From Streptomyces capitiformicae (GTDB lineage: Bacteria; Actinomycetota; Actinomycetes; Streptomycetales; Streptomycetaceae), in NCBI RefSeq assembly GCF_002214185.1, contig NZ_CP022161.1:9493486-9557485 (forward strand): a stretch of DNA of 64,000 nt, given 5' to 3'. A program made the position numbers and the translations under genes. This document shows, piece after piece, positions 1 through 7,856 of this stretch. How positions within the stretch are numbered: position 1 is the stretch's first letter; each line of letters begins with the position of its first letter. Under the pieces are notes generated by a model. The model had not been told where the DNA came from and did not search any database. It was given only the letters and a program-made list of their open reading frames with translations.

Positions 1-1
1 C

Positions 2-769
2 GGTGCCCTCGCCGACATCGACGGCGGCAAGCTCCGCTCCGGCGCGAAGATCAACCCGAGCGGCAACCCCGAGCATGTGCCGCTGGAGTTGACGGACGTC
101 AAGTACACGATCCCGGAGAAGGCCGCCTGGCCGCGCTGGTTCGTGGCCGACGCCGCCGCCAACAAGGGCAATTCCGGGGGTCGTTGGGTGTTCGTGTTCA
201 CCCGGGACGGGCTGGACGACCTGTGGGAGGTGTCGTTCCTCACGATCGTCGCCGCGGACGAGATGCCCGAGTTCCAGAAGGACGAGGACGGCTTCGCCCA
301 GGTGGTCACCCCCGACGACCCCGCTCTCGCCGTCGCCCCCGCTCAACTGCCCGACCGGTACGTGACGTATCTGAGGGAGGACAGCGCCGTCTTCGCGGAC
401 GGGGTGTACACCTCGGAGGAGCGCGCGGAGCGCCGGCAGAACGCGGAACGGCCGGGCATCGTACGCCAGTACATCGACGAGCCCCTGACGAACGGCGACT
501 ACGCGCCGATCGGGCTGCGCACCACGGACGGCGGGGCGATGGTCTTCTTCACCACCCGCCACTACCAGAAGCAGACGGCCGCGCAGGGCGTCGACATCCC
601 CGTCAACGACGCGGCCGTGAAGGCGCTGATGACGGGTGAGCCCAAGGAGTCGCTGACGTTGGAGTTCGTCTCCAACCAGGCGGTGCTCGATCCGGCGAAG
701 ACGGCGGCGGACCGACAGGTGAAGTTCCTGAGCCAGGTGGGCGGGCTCACGGGGGCGAAGGGCGAATAG
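2..769 (+). CDS. C-terminal part of an unrecognised, possibly secreted or lipoprotein-type protein
   Basis: The reading frame is open from the first bases of the window and ends in TAG, so the gene begins upstream; a Met at position 77 is internal rather than a convincing start. About 255 residues are visible, rich in Trp, Asp and Thr, with no obvious transmembrane helix and no catalytic motif I recognise. The composition resembles extracytoplasmic Streptomyces proteins, but the N-terminus that would show a signal peptide is outside the window. It converges on the next gene with only 12 bp between the two stops. Function unknown. Confidence 0.75.
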   Translation, partial: GALADIDGGKLRSGAKINPSGNPEHVPLELTDVKYTIPEKAAWPRWFVADAAANKGNSGGRWVFVFTRDGLDDLWEVSFLTIVAADEMPEFQKDEDGFAQVVTPDDPALAVAPAQLPDRYVTYLREDSAVFADGVYTSEERAERRQNAERPGIVRQYIDEPLTNGDYAPIGLRTTDGGAMVFFTTRHYQKQTAAQGVDIPVNDAAVKALMTGEPKESLTLEFVSNQAVLDPAKTAADRQVKFLSQVGGLTGAKGE

Positions 770-781
770 CTTCTGGGGGCC

Positions 782-1534
782 CTAACCGTGCAGGGGCCAG
801 GGCGAGTTGGTGCGGTCCGGCTCCTCGCCCGCGTGCCGGGCGCATTCGTCGGTGAGGATCTCCAGCAGGCTCAGCGGATCCGGCAGCGGGTGCTCGGGAC
901 CGCGTACCCAGTGGACAGCGAGGTCGCCGGGGAGCCGGGCCGGCGGTACGAGGACGTAGGACCCGCGGCAGTGCCAACGCAGGCCGGGATGCTCGTCCAT
1001 GGTCTCCGGGTGGCAGTCCAGTTCGCAGGGCCACCACTCGTCCTCGTCCTCGGGTGTACCGCGGGTGAGGGTGAAGAAGAGGAGCCGTCCGTCGTCGGCC
1101 TCGGACTCCGCTTCCGCGACGGGGCCCACCTCGATCCCGGAGGCGAGCAGTCGCTCCAACGCCTGCCGCCCGGCGGTGAGCGGAACGTCGAGTACGTCAT
1201 GGACCATGCCGGTCGCGGTGATGAAGTTGGCCTGCGGCTGATGCCGGGCCCAACGCTCGATCTGGGCGCGGTCGGTGGTGGACTGGGTCTGCCACGCGAA
1301 GGACACCGGGTGCCGGGCGGGGGTGGGACAGCCGACGCGGTCGCAGGAACACCGGTAGCCCGAGGGGTACGCGGCGGGCGCGAGCGGGAGTCCGGCAGCG
1401 GCGGTGGCGAGCAGCAGCGTCTCACGGTCGGCGTCGTCGGCGGTCTCCTGGAGCGGGCGGCCTGTGCGGCGGGCGCGCAGCCATTCGGAGATCCTGCCCT
1501 GCCGACCGGTCCGGCCGCCGAACGTCGCGCTCAT
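782..1534 (-). CDS. Primase/polymerase-N (PrimPol-like) domain protein
   Basis: About 250 residues. The pattern Cys-rich segment, 'HPVSF.W', 'STTDRAQIERWARHQPQANF' and 'TATG' resembles the N-terminal bifunctional primase/polymerase fold found in many stand-alone Streptomyces proteins. The Asp pair expected after the TATG strand reads 'LDVP', so catalytic polymerase activity is doubtful; a regulatory or nucleotide-binding role is possible. I chose the ATG at 1534 because GAGGGGAC lies just upstream, and the 27 residues that would extend it further look non-coding. Convergent with the preceding gene; no operon partner. Confidence 0.65.
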   Translation of the reverse strand: MSATFGGRTGRQGRISEWLRARRTGRPLQETADDADRETLLLATAAAGLPLAPAAYPSGYRCSCDRVGCPTPARHPVSFAWQTQSTTDRAQIERWARHQPQANFITATGMVHDVLDVPLTAGRQALERLLASGIEVGPVAEAESEADDGRLLFFTLTRGTPEDEDEWWPCELDCHPETMDEHPGLRWHCRGSYVLVPPARLPGDLAVHWVRGPEHPLPDPLSLLEILTDECARHAGEEPDRTNSPWPLHG

Positions 1535-1755
1535 CTGTCCCCTCGCCTCGCTGTGGTGCGGACAGCATGCCCCATGCTCCCACCATCCTGCGCTCCGGGG
1601 GGCCGGAGCACCCATCCGGGGTAGGTGGGGCGATGCCGGAGCGGGACAGGGATGGTGGGCTATTGCATGCTTTGGCGGTATTTACGATCCACTGCCGAGT
1701 ACCCTCTGGTCGGTTGGTCACACTTGAGCGGGACAGGAAGGGGAGTTGACCGGGC

Positions 1756-2370
1756 TCAGCGGGGCGCGAGGCCGTGCAGGGCGTACTCGTACGAGATGGG
1801 GCCCGCGTACTGGAGCCACCGCTGAGCCAGGGGCGAGACGAAGAGTTCGAGGGCGATGCGCGGGTCGATGTCCGGGCGTACGGCGCCTTGTTCCTGGGCG
1901 GCACGCAGGCGCTTGACGTACAACTGGAGTTGGGGTTCGAGGAGCTTTCCGACCAGCTCGGCACCGAGCCGCTGGTTGACCATCCCCTCGGCGGCCAGAG
2001 CCCGCCAGGGGGCCTCGAACTTGGGGTCGAGCAGCTCGTCCACGGTGGCCCGCAGGACCAACTTGAGATCGGCCTCCAGATCACCGGTGTCCGGGATCTC
2101 GTACTCCGCCTGCTCCCCGATGGCCTCGGGGTGGGCCGCGGCCTCGGCCGCCTGGGCGCTCAGGTCGATGAACGCCTCCAGCAGGACGTCCGCCTTGGAC
2201 GACCACCACCGGTAGATCGTCTGCTTGCCGACGCCCGCACGGGCCGCGATGCCCTCGATGGTCGTCTTCTGGTAGCCGACCTCGCTGACGAGGGCGAGGG
2301 CGGCGTCGTAGATGGCGCGGCGGGACTTCTCGCTGCGGCGGGTGGAGTCGGGGGCGGTCTTTTTGGCCAT
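1756..2370 (-). CDS. TetR/AcrR family transcriptional repressor
   Basis: A 204-residue protein of normal TetR length. Residues about 15-60 form the helix-turn-helix domain, including 'TTIEGIAARAGVGKQTIYRWW', the signature of the recognition helix; the C-terminal half is the helical ligand-binding and dimer domain ('GDLEADLKLVLRATVDELLD'). It is divergent from the small DUF6243 gene at 2468, and the intervening 97 bp contain a perfect 13-bp palindrome inside a promoter-like spacer. The simplest reading is a repressor of itself and of the DUF6243 gene. The ligand is unknown. Confidence 0.93.
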   Translation of the reverse strand: MAKKTAPDSTRRSEKSRRAIYDAALALVSEVGYQKTTIEGIAARAGVGKQTIYRWWSSKADVLLEAFIDLSAQAAEAAAHPEAIGEQAEYEIPDTGDLEADLKLVLRATVDELLDPKFEAPWRALAAEGMVNQRLGAELVGKLLEPQLQLYVKRLRAAQEQGAVRPDIDPRIALELFVSPLAQRWLQYAGPISYEYALHGLAPR

Positions 2371-2386
2371 GCCCCGAATTTATCAG

Positions 2387-2416
2387 TTGACAAGACGGTC
2401 CGTCTCGCCTGACAGT
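2387..2416 (+). promoter_or_regulatory. Probable promoter of the DUF6243 gene with an embedded TetR operator
   Basis: TTGACA at 2387-2392 is a consensus -35 hexamer; GACAGT at 2411-2416 sits 18 bp downstream as a candidate -10. Between them the 13-bp sequence AGACGGTCCGTCT (2393-2405) is a perfect inverted repeat around one central base. A weaker related half-site, GAGACGAACCGT, follows at about 2431-2442. The geometry suits a TetR dimer blocking RNA polymerase; that it is bound by the adjacent TetR is inference. Confidence 0.6.
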
Positions 2417-2467
2417 GATGAAGCCAGAAAGCGAGACGAACCGTATCGTCACAAGAGGAGACTGCTG

Positions 2468-2677
2468 ATGTCCCGAGGTGGAGCAGGAAACATGCTGGGA
2501 GTGGGCGGCGCCCGCAGGAACCTCGGCCGCAAGGCCCTACGCGGCGGCAACCCGAACGGCCGCGTCGGCGGCGGCCTCGACCCTCAGACCCAGAAGCGCG
2601 AACTGCTGCGCAAGCTCCAGGAGAAACGACAGCAAGGACGTACGCACTCGGAAGGCACGACCGGCGAGACGTCATGA
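2468..2677 (+). CDS. Small basic DUF6243-family protein
   Basis: A 69-residue Arg/Gly/Lys-rich protein with the pattern 'NMLGVGG.R..L..KALRGG' and 'DPQ.QKRELLRKLQEK', which I recognise as the Streptomyces DUF6243 family; its function is not known. The ATG at 2468 is preceded by AGAGGAG at good spacing and excludes an upstream in-frame extension that would overlap the tetR promoter. It is divergent from the TetR gene and probably its main target. A long hairpin terminator follows within 11 bp of the stop. Confidence 0.75.
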   Translation: MSRGGAGNMLGVGGARRNLGRKALRGGNPNGRVGGGLDPQTQKRELLRKLQEKRQQGRTHSEGTTGETS

Positions 2678-2687
2678 ACAGGAGCGG

Positions 2688-2729
2688 GTCCGCCCCGCCC
2701 GGCCTCACCGGGGGCCGGGCGGGGCGGAC
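2688..2729. terminator. 17-bp-stem bidirectional terminator
   Basis: A perfect 17-bp inverted repeat (2688-2704 with 2713-2729) around an 8-base loop lies between the converging DUF6243 and VOC genes. There is no T tract, as is common for Streptomyces terminators. Confidence 0.8.
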
Positions 2730-2737
2730 GCGCCTGC

Positions 2738-3463
2738 TCAGCGGTTCCGGAGACCGACCACCAGAAGGGTCAGCTCTTCCGGGCTGCTCAGTCGCAACAG
2801 GGATCGACCGCCTTCTCCGGACTGGGCAAAGCGGCCCCGACCGTGGCCACGCGCACGTTCGGCTACGGCGTCCAAGTCGTCGACGCCGACCGCGAGTTCC
2901 CACTGCGGGGCGGTCTCGACGGGTCCACGGGCTTCGATGAAGTCGGCGTGGACGAAGTCCGTGCCCGTCACCTCGCGGTAGAAGTGCCGGGCCAGATCCG
3001 GCTGTTCGCAGGCCAGAAGCATGCGGTACGGGGCACCGGCGGCGTGGGGCGGGAACTCCCACCCGGTGAACCGGTGCGGCTGCCAGAGGGAGAAGGCGGC
3101 GCCCGTCGGGTCGGTGAGCGTGGCCATGCGGCCCTGGTCACCGGCGTCGAAGGGCGGGACGACGAGACGGGCGCCGTGCGCCGTGGCCGTCTCGACGCGA
3201 CGGTCGATGTCGTCGACCGCCAGGTAGTGGGCGAGGTGGGGCGGCGTCCCCGGCGGATAGACGGAGTTCGCGAGGTCACTCACGCCGCCGATGCGATGGC
3301 CGTCCACGGTGGCGATCTTCGTGGCCCGGCGCCAGTCCTCCTCGTCCACCGCGAAGCGCCAGCCCAGGACAGCGGAGAAGAAGGCCGCGGTGCCGGGGAG
3401 GTCACGGGTCTTGAGGTCCATCCAGCAGAACTCGTACCGAGAGCCCAGGCTGGTGGTGATCAC
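2738..3463 (-). CDS. Two-domain VOC (glyoxalase/bleomycin resistance fold) protein
   Basis: A 241-residue protein made of two repeated vicinal-oxygen-chelate halves: 'FCWMDLKTRDLPGTAAFFSA' at the N-terminus, the 'LTDPTGAAFSLWQP' strand near residue 130, and a second 'ARHFYREVTGTDF' half. This is the layout of Streptomyces VOC proteins of hydroxylase or glyoxalase type whose substrates are unknown. It starts at GTG 3463, overlapping the stop of the upstream GNAT gene by 4 bp (GTGA), so the two are translationally coupled. Confidence 0.85.
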   Translation of the reverse strand: MITTSLGSRYEFCWMDLKTRDLPGTAAFFSAVLGWRFAVDEEDWRRATKIATVDGHRIGGVSDLANSVYPPGTPPHLAHYLAVDDIDRRVETATAHGARLVVPPFDAGDQGRMATLTDPTGAAFSLWQPHRFTGWEFPPHAAGAPYRMLLACEQPDLARHFYREVTGTDFVHADFIEARGPVETAPQWELAVGVDDLDAVAERARGHGRGRFAQSGEGGRSLLRLSSPEELTLLVVGLRNR

Positions 3464-4059
3464 TCGCCCAACTCCAGCACGCCCACCGTCTGGCCGCCGC
3501 TGGTCTCCCCCGTCAGGCGGAAGCCGAGGCCGAGGTAGAACTGTTCCGGGCCGTCCGGGCCGGGGTGCCAGGTGACGAAGAGCTGGTTGCCGCCACGGCG
3601 GCGGATCTCGGCGGCGACGGATTCCACGGCGAAACGGCCGTATCCCCGGCCCTGTTCGCCGGCGGCGATGTTGAGGCGCCAGAGGCCCGAACGGATGTCG
3701 GTGCCGCTGCCGTCGCCCTTCCAGTCGATGTCGAGGAAGGCCATGAGAAAGCCGACGGCGCGGTCGCCGTCCCGGATGAGGCGGGGCCAGGCGACGCCGG
3801 GGTAGACGTACGCCTCGGCGAGGGACTTCGCGACGGGCTCGACCAGGTGTTCCTGGTCCGGGCGGATGCGGACGTCGAATGCGGTCTCGATGTTGGCGGG
3901 GGTTATCTCTTCGAGGTACGGCGTGGTCTGCGTGGTCTGCGCGGTCTGCGCGGCCTTCGCGGCCTTCGCGGCCTTCGCGGTCTTCGCGGTCTTCGCGGTC
4001 TTCGCGGTCTTCGCGGTCTTCGCGGTCTTCGTGGTCTGCGTGGTCATGGTCGATGACAT
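3460..4059 (-). CDS. GNAT family N-acetyltransferase with a Lys/Ala/Thr repeat tail
   Basis: The C-terminal 150 residues form a GNAT domain: 'DGDRAVGFLMAFLDID', then 'LNIAAGEQGRGYGRFAVES', the acetyl-CoA pyrophosphate loop (Q/R-x-x-G-x-G/A), and 'PEQFYLGLGFRLTGE'. The acyl acceptor is not identifiable. The N-terminus is a low-complexity T-A-K / T-Q-T tail encoded by thirteen 9-bp repeats. None of the candidate starts (4104 GTG, 4059 ATG, 4047 ATG) has a good ribosome-binding site; 4059 was chosen as a compromise. Coupled to the downstream VOC gene. Confidence 0.8.
   Translation of the reverse strand: MSSTMTTQTTKTAKTAKTAKTAKTAKTAKAAKAAKAAQTAQTTQTTPYLEEITPANIETAFDVRIRPDQEHLVEPVAKSLAEAYVYPGVAWPRLIRDGDRAVGFLMAFLDIDWKGDGSGTDIRSGLWRLNIAAGEQGRGYGRFAVESVAAEIRRRGGNQLFVTWHPGPDGPEQFYLGLGFRLTGETSGGQTVGVLELGE
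3923..4039 (-). repeat. Thirteen 9-bp tandem repeats inside the GNAT gene
   Basis: Units are variants of GCGGTCTTC on the plus strand, coding for Lys-Thr-Ala-type tripeptides on the minus strand. The central run is nearly identical and the edge units diverge (GTGGTCTGC), as expected from slippage expansion. Nine bases keep the frame, so copy change would only lengthen or shorten the basic tail. Confidence 0.9.
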
Positions 4060-4185
4060 AGCCCGAGGACGCATGCGCGCCGCAAGTGATTTACGGGCCA
4101 CCACCTCGGCGGCGCGTCCAGTACGCGGGGCGGCCCGCCCCTCCGCCCTCCTGCCCCCGGCCTCCGTCCGTGGGCTGAGACCGCT

Positions 4186-5208
4186 TCAGCTCTGGTCGTC
4201 GTCCCCGCTGGGTGGCGGCCAGGCGGCTCCCCAGCCGGTGTCGCGGGCGGCCCTGTAGAGAAGGCCGTGGCGTTTGGTGACGGTGGTGCGGGTGAGGGCG
4301 GGAACGGGACCGGTCTCGGAGAGGCCTTCGCAGAGGTCGAGGAGGACCTGGCCCTTGCGGATCTGCGGTTTGCGTACGACGCGGGAGGGAGCCGGGGTCG
4401 GGGGGAAGCGGGTGGCGGCGACGTAGCTGAACTTCTCGTCCTCGTACGCCAGGGAGCCGCCCTTGACCTGCCGGTGCAGGGAGGAACGGCTGACCCGGGC
4501 GGAGAAGTGGCACCAGTCCTCGCCGGGGACGATGGGGCAGGCGGCGCTGTGTGGGCAGGGGGCGGCGATGTGGAAGCCGGCGGCGATGAGGCGGTCGCGG
4601 GCCTCGATGACGCGGGTGTAGCCGTCGGGGGTGCCGGGCTCGATGATCACGACGGCCTGGGCGGCGGTCGCGGCGGCGTCGACGACGGCGGTGCGGTCGG
4701 CGTCGGTCAGCTCGCCGAGGACGTACGAGACGGTGACGAGATCAGTGCTCTCGATCGTGAGCGCCGATCCGATACGAGAGCGCTGCCACTCTGCGGCCTT
4801 CAGCTCCGGGTTCGCGGCGGCGATCTCCCGCCCCAGCGCCAGCGCCGGCTCCGCCCAGTCGAGCACCGTCACCGGCCGCCCGCCCTCCCAGGTCGCGTTC
4901 ACGGCCCACGTCGCCGCACCCGTACCGCCCCCGACGTCCACATGACCGCCGGGCACCCACCCGGGCACCGCCGCCGCGAACGCCTCCAGCGCCGAGCACA
5001 CCGCCTCGAACGTCGCCGGCATCCGATACGCCGCGTACGCCACGACGTCGGAGCGGTCCCGCAGCACCGGGGCGTCCGTCGGCGTCCGCCCCCGATAGTT
5101 CACGATCAGCCGCTCCACCGCCTGCGCGGCCGCCTTCGGCGGGAGACCGTCGAGGAGGGTGACGAGGGCGGTGCGGAGGATGTCGGCGGGGGGAAGGGGG
5201 GCGTTCAC
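4186..5208 (-). CDS. Rsm22-family small ribosomal subunit methyltransferase-like protein
   Basis: A 340-residue protein with the SAM-binding motif 'HVDVGGGTGAATWA' near residue 90, an acidic second strand 'VTVLDWAEPALALGREI', and the family hallmark cysteines 'CPHSAACP' and 'WCHF' near residue 220 followed by a basic C-terminal half. This is the bacterial version of Rsm22/METTL17, proteins associated with the mitochondrial small ribosomal subunit; the cysteines are known to hold an iron-sulfur cluster in the eukaryotic relatives. Start is GTG 5208, without a clear ribosome-binding site. Stand-alone gene. Confidence 0.87.
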   Translation of the reverse strand: MNAPLPPADILRTALVTLLDGLPPKAAAQAVERLIVNYRGRTPTDAPVLRDRSDVVAYAAYRMPATFEAVCSALEAFAAAVPGWVPGGHVDVGGGTGAATWAVNATWEGGRPVTVLDWAEPALALGREIAAANPELKAAEWQRSRIGSALTIESTDLVTVSYVLGELTDADRTAVVDAAATAAQAVVIIEPGTPDGYTRVIEARDRLIAAGFHIAAPCPHSAACPIVPGEDWCHFSARVSRSSLHRQVKGGSLAYEDEKFSYVAATRFPPTPAPSRVVRKPQIRKGQVLLDLCEGLSETGPVPALTRTTVTKRHGLLYRAARDTGWGAAWPPPSGDDDQS

Positions 5209-5316
5209 GTGGTGATTCTACGAGGGACGACCGCGCCACGATCCGCGTCCAGCGCCCGGAGCGGACCACGAGGCGCATACCGCAGCTGACCAAGCTGTGC
5301 GGCGACCGCCTGCACG

Positions 5317-6459
5317 TCATCGGTCTCTGAGCCCCCGCACCGCCCGAGCCACCCGCGTCCCCGCCGCCGCCCGGAACGCGTTGATCGGATCCCGGCGGCG
5401 TGGATGCACCGCGTTCGTCAGCAGGACCAGGAAGGTGTCCGTCGCGCGGTCCAGCACCAGGGACGTACCCGTGAAGCCCGTGTGGCCCGCCGCGCCCCTC
5501 CCCGCCAACTCCCCCATGAACCAAGGCTGGTCGAGGGCGAAGCCGAGGGCCGGTGGGGTCAGGAGGAGTTCGACGAAGTCGGGGCCGAGGATGCGGGCGG
5601 GGCCGTAGGAGCCGCCCGCCAGGAGCGTGCGGCAGAAGACGGCCAGGTCGCGGGCCGTGGAGAAGAGGCCCGCATGGCCGGCGACGCCGCCGAGTGTCCA
5701 GGCGTTCTCGTCGTGGACCTCGCCCCGGAGCATGCCCCGGTCGGCCTTGGCCCAGGGGTGGCGTTGGTCCTCGGTGGCCGCCGCGGCCGGGCAGGGGCCG
5801 AAGCCCGTGGCCGTCATGCCCAGGGGGTGCGTGATGCCGTCGCGGATGAGGACGTCCAGGCCCCGGCCCGTCAGACGTTCCAGGACGTGCTGGAGGAGCA
5901 GGAGGTTCAGGTCGGAGTAGGCGTACGCCGTGCCGGGCCGGGCGATCGGGGGCTCCGCCTGGAGCATCGCCAGGCGGGCGTCCGGCGTCGGGCAGTCGTA
6001 CAGCGGCAGTTCGGGGCGGAGCCCGGAGGTGTGGGTGAGGAGATGGCGGACGGTGAGGCCGTGTTCGGCGGCGCCGGTGAAGTCGGGGAGGTACGCGGCC
6101 ACCTTGGCGTCGATGCCGAGGGTGCCGCGTTCCAGTTGCTGGACCGCCGCCACGGCGGTGAAGAGCTTGGTGAGGGAGGCCAGGTCGAAGGGCGTGTCCG
6201 GCCTCGCGGGGATCCAGGAGCCGGGCGGCAGTTCCACGCCCGTGTCCGTCCGCTCGTCGTAGGACTCGTAGCGGACCGCCCAGCCCGCCGCCTCCTCGAC
6301 GGCTACGAAGGGGCCGCGGCCGGCGAGGACGACGGCGGCGGGGGCCCGGGGGCGGTCGCCTTCCGTCAGCGCGCGCACCCCTCGTACGAGATGGCGCAGT
6401 TCCTCGGGGTCGAGTCCGGCCCGTTCCGGGGTGTCCGTGCGCAGTCTCGGCGCGCTCAG
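5317..6459 (-). CDS. Serine hydrolase of the class C beta-lactamase/esterase family
   Basis: About 380 residues. The active-site Ser-Lys motif 'DLASLTKLFTA' and the 'HLLTHTSGL', 'YAYSDLNLLLLQHV' and C-terminal 'HTGFTGTSL' (KTG-equivalent) motifs are all in place. No signal peptide is visible, so an intracellular esterase or peptidase is as likely as a true beta-lactamase. The frame has no ATG or GTG near the correct start. The best initiation site is CTG at 6459, inside the CTGA overlap with the upstream exporter stop and preceded by GGAGGGA. Translationally coupled to the exporter. Confidence 0.8.
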   Translation of the reverse strand: MSAPRLRTDTPERAGLDPEELRHLVRGVRALTEGDRPRAPAAVVLAGRGPFVAVEEAAGWAVRYESYDERTDTGVELPPGSWIPARPDTPFDLASLTKLFTAVAAVQQLERGTLGIDAKVAAYLPDFTGAAEHGLTVRHLLTHTSGLRPELPLYDCPTPDARLAMLQAEPPIARPGTAYAYSDLNLLLLQHVLERLTGRGLDVLIRDGITHPLGMTATGFGPCPAAAATEDQRHPWAKADRGMLRGEVHDENAWTLGGVAGHAGLFSTARDLAVFCRTLLAGGSYGPARILGPDFVELLLTPPALGFALDQPWFMGELAGRGAAGHTGFTGTSLVLDRATDTFLVLLTNAVHPRRRDPINAFRAAAGTRVARAVRGLRDR

Positions 6460-7763
6460 CTCTCTGCTCCCTCCACCGTCGTACTCCTGTTCCAAGGACG
6501 GCACAGTGCCACGAAGCAGGTCGCGGCCACCAGTGTCGCGGTCAGTTGGACGACGGCCATGGGGACGGCGGTGTCCTCGCCCGCGATGCCGACCAGGGGG
6601 GACGCTATCGCTCCGATCAGGAAGGACGACGTACCCATCAGGGCCGACGCGGAACCCGCCGCGCGGCGTACCCGCATCAGGGCGAGCGTCTGGGAGTTGG
6701 GCAGGGCGATGCCCATCGCGGACATCAGGACGAAGAGGGCCACCGCCACCGGGACCAGGCCCACCTCGCCGAAGACTCCGGTGGACATCAGCAGCAGGGC
6801 GGTCGCGGCGAGGGTGACGATCGCGAGGCCCGCCGCGAACACCTTGTCCAGGTTGACCCGGCCGACCAGGACCTTGCCGTTGATCTGGCCGGCGATGACG
6901 AGGCCGACGGAGTTGACGCCGAAGAGCAGGCTGAACGTCTGCGGGGAGGCGCCGTAGATCTCCTGGATCACGAACGGGGAGGCGCTGATGTAGGCGAAGA
7001 GGGCGGCGAAGGCGAAGCCGCCGGCGAGGACGTACCCCATGAAGACCCGGTCGGTGAGCAGGCCGCGCATCGCGTGCAGGGTCTCGCCGATGCCGCCGCC
7101 GTGCCGGTCGGCGGGGGTCAGCGTCTCGGGCAGCCGCACCCACACGATCGCCAGCAGTACGACGCCGATGACGGTCAGGACGACGAAGACGCCCCGCCAG
7201 TCCGTGACCCGGAGGATCTGGCCGCCGATCAGCGGCGCCACGATCGGGGCCGCCCCGGAGACGAGCATCAGGGTCGAGAAGAAGCGGGCCATCTCGTCGC
7301 CGTCGTACAGGTCGCGTACGACGGCCCGCGCGATCACGATGCCTGCCGAGCCGGCGAGGCCCTGCACCAGACGGAAGGCGATGAGGGTCTCGACGTTCGG
7401 GGCGAGGGCGCACAGGGCGGTGGCCAGGATGTAGACGGCGAGGCCGAGCAGGAGGGGGCGCCGGCGGCCCCAGCGGTCACTCATCGGGCCGATCAGCAAC
7501 TGGCCGAGCGCCATACCGGCGAGGCACGCGGTGAGGGTGAGCTGGACCGTGGTGGCGGGGGCGTGCAGCGAGTCGGTGACCTCCGGCAGCGCCGGGAGGT
7601 ACATGTCCATCGCCAGGGGCGGGGTGGCGGTGAGTCCGCCGAGGATGAGGGTGACGAGGAGACCGGTACGGCGGGCGGAGGTACGCCTCGCGTCGACGGC
7701 GTCGGGCTGGGCGACCAGCTGCGGCTCGGCCGCCGCCGAGCCCGGTATGTGCCCCTCGGGCAT
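6456..7763 (-). CDS. Bcr/CflA family major facilitator drug exporter
   Basis: About 435 residues with 12 predicted membrane segments. 'MDMYLPALPEV' in the first periplasmic loop and 'GPMSDRWGRRRPLLLG' (MFS motif A) identify the Bcr/CflA drug:proton antiporter subfamily; 'RLVQGLAGSAGIVIARAVVRD' is motif C-like. I chose the ATG at 7763, which has AAGGGAGGGG just upstream, rather than the GTG at 7793. It is divergent from a Gfo/Idh gene and forms a two-gene operon with the serine hydrolase, suggesting export of a compound the hydrolase modifies (inference). Confidence 0.88.
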   Translation of the reverse strand: MPEGHIPGSAAAEPQLVAQPDAVDARRTSARRTGLLVTLILGGLTATPPLAMDMYLPALPEVTDSLHAPATTVQLTLTACLAGMALGQLLIGPMSDRWGRRRPLLLGLAVYILATALCALAPNVETLIAFRLVQGLAGSAGIVIARAVVRDLYDGDEMARFFSTLMLVSGAAPIVAPLIGGQILRVTDWRGVFVVLTVIGVVLLAIVWVRLPETLTPADRHGGGIGETLHAMRGLLTDRVFMGYVLAGGFAFAALFAYISASPFVIQEIYGASPQTFSLLFGVNSVGLVIAGQINGKVLVGRVNLDKVFAAGLAIVTLAATALLLMSTGVFGEVGLVPVAVALFVLMSAMGIALPNSQTLALMRVRRAAGSASALMGTSSFLIGAIASPLVGIAGEDTAVPMAVVQLTATLVAATCFVALCRPWNRSTTVEGAES

Positions 7764-7856
7764 GTGCCCCTCCCTTTTCGTTGAGTCCGCCACCTATGCT
7801 CTCAGCTCCTACGACGTGGGCGGGGTCACATTCCCGCCGGGGCAGGGAGGACAGGG

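Noticed and set aside
4267..5289. Long plus-strand reading frame opposite the Rsm22 gene
   Set aside because: Gly/Val/Asp-rich shadow frame caused by GC bias; no motif, no ribosome-binding site.
5317..6459. Clinical-type beta-lactamase
   Set aside because: The SxxK motif is present but the protein lacks a signal peptide and its other motifs fit the broad serine hydrolase/esterase family.
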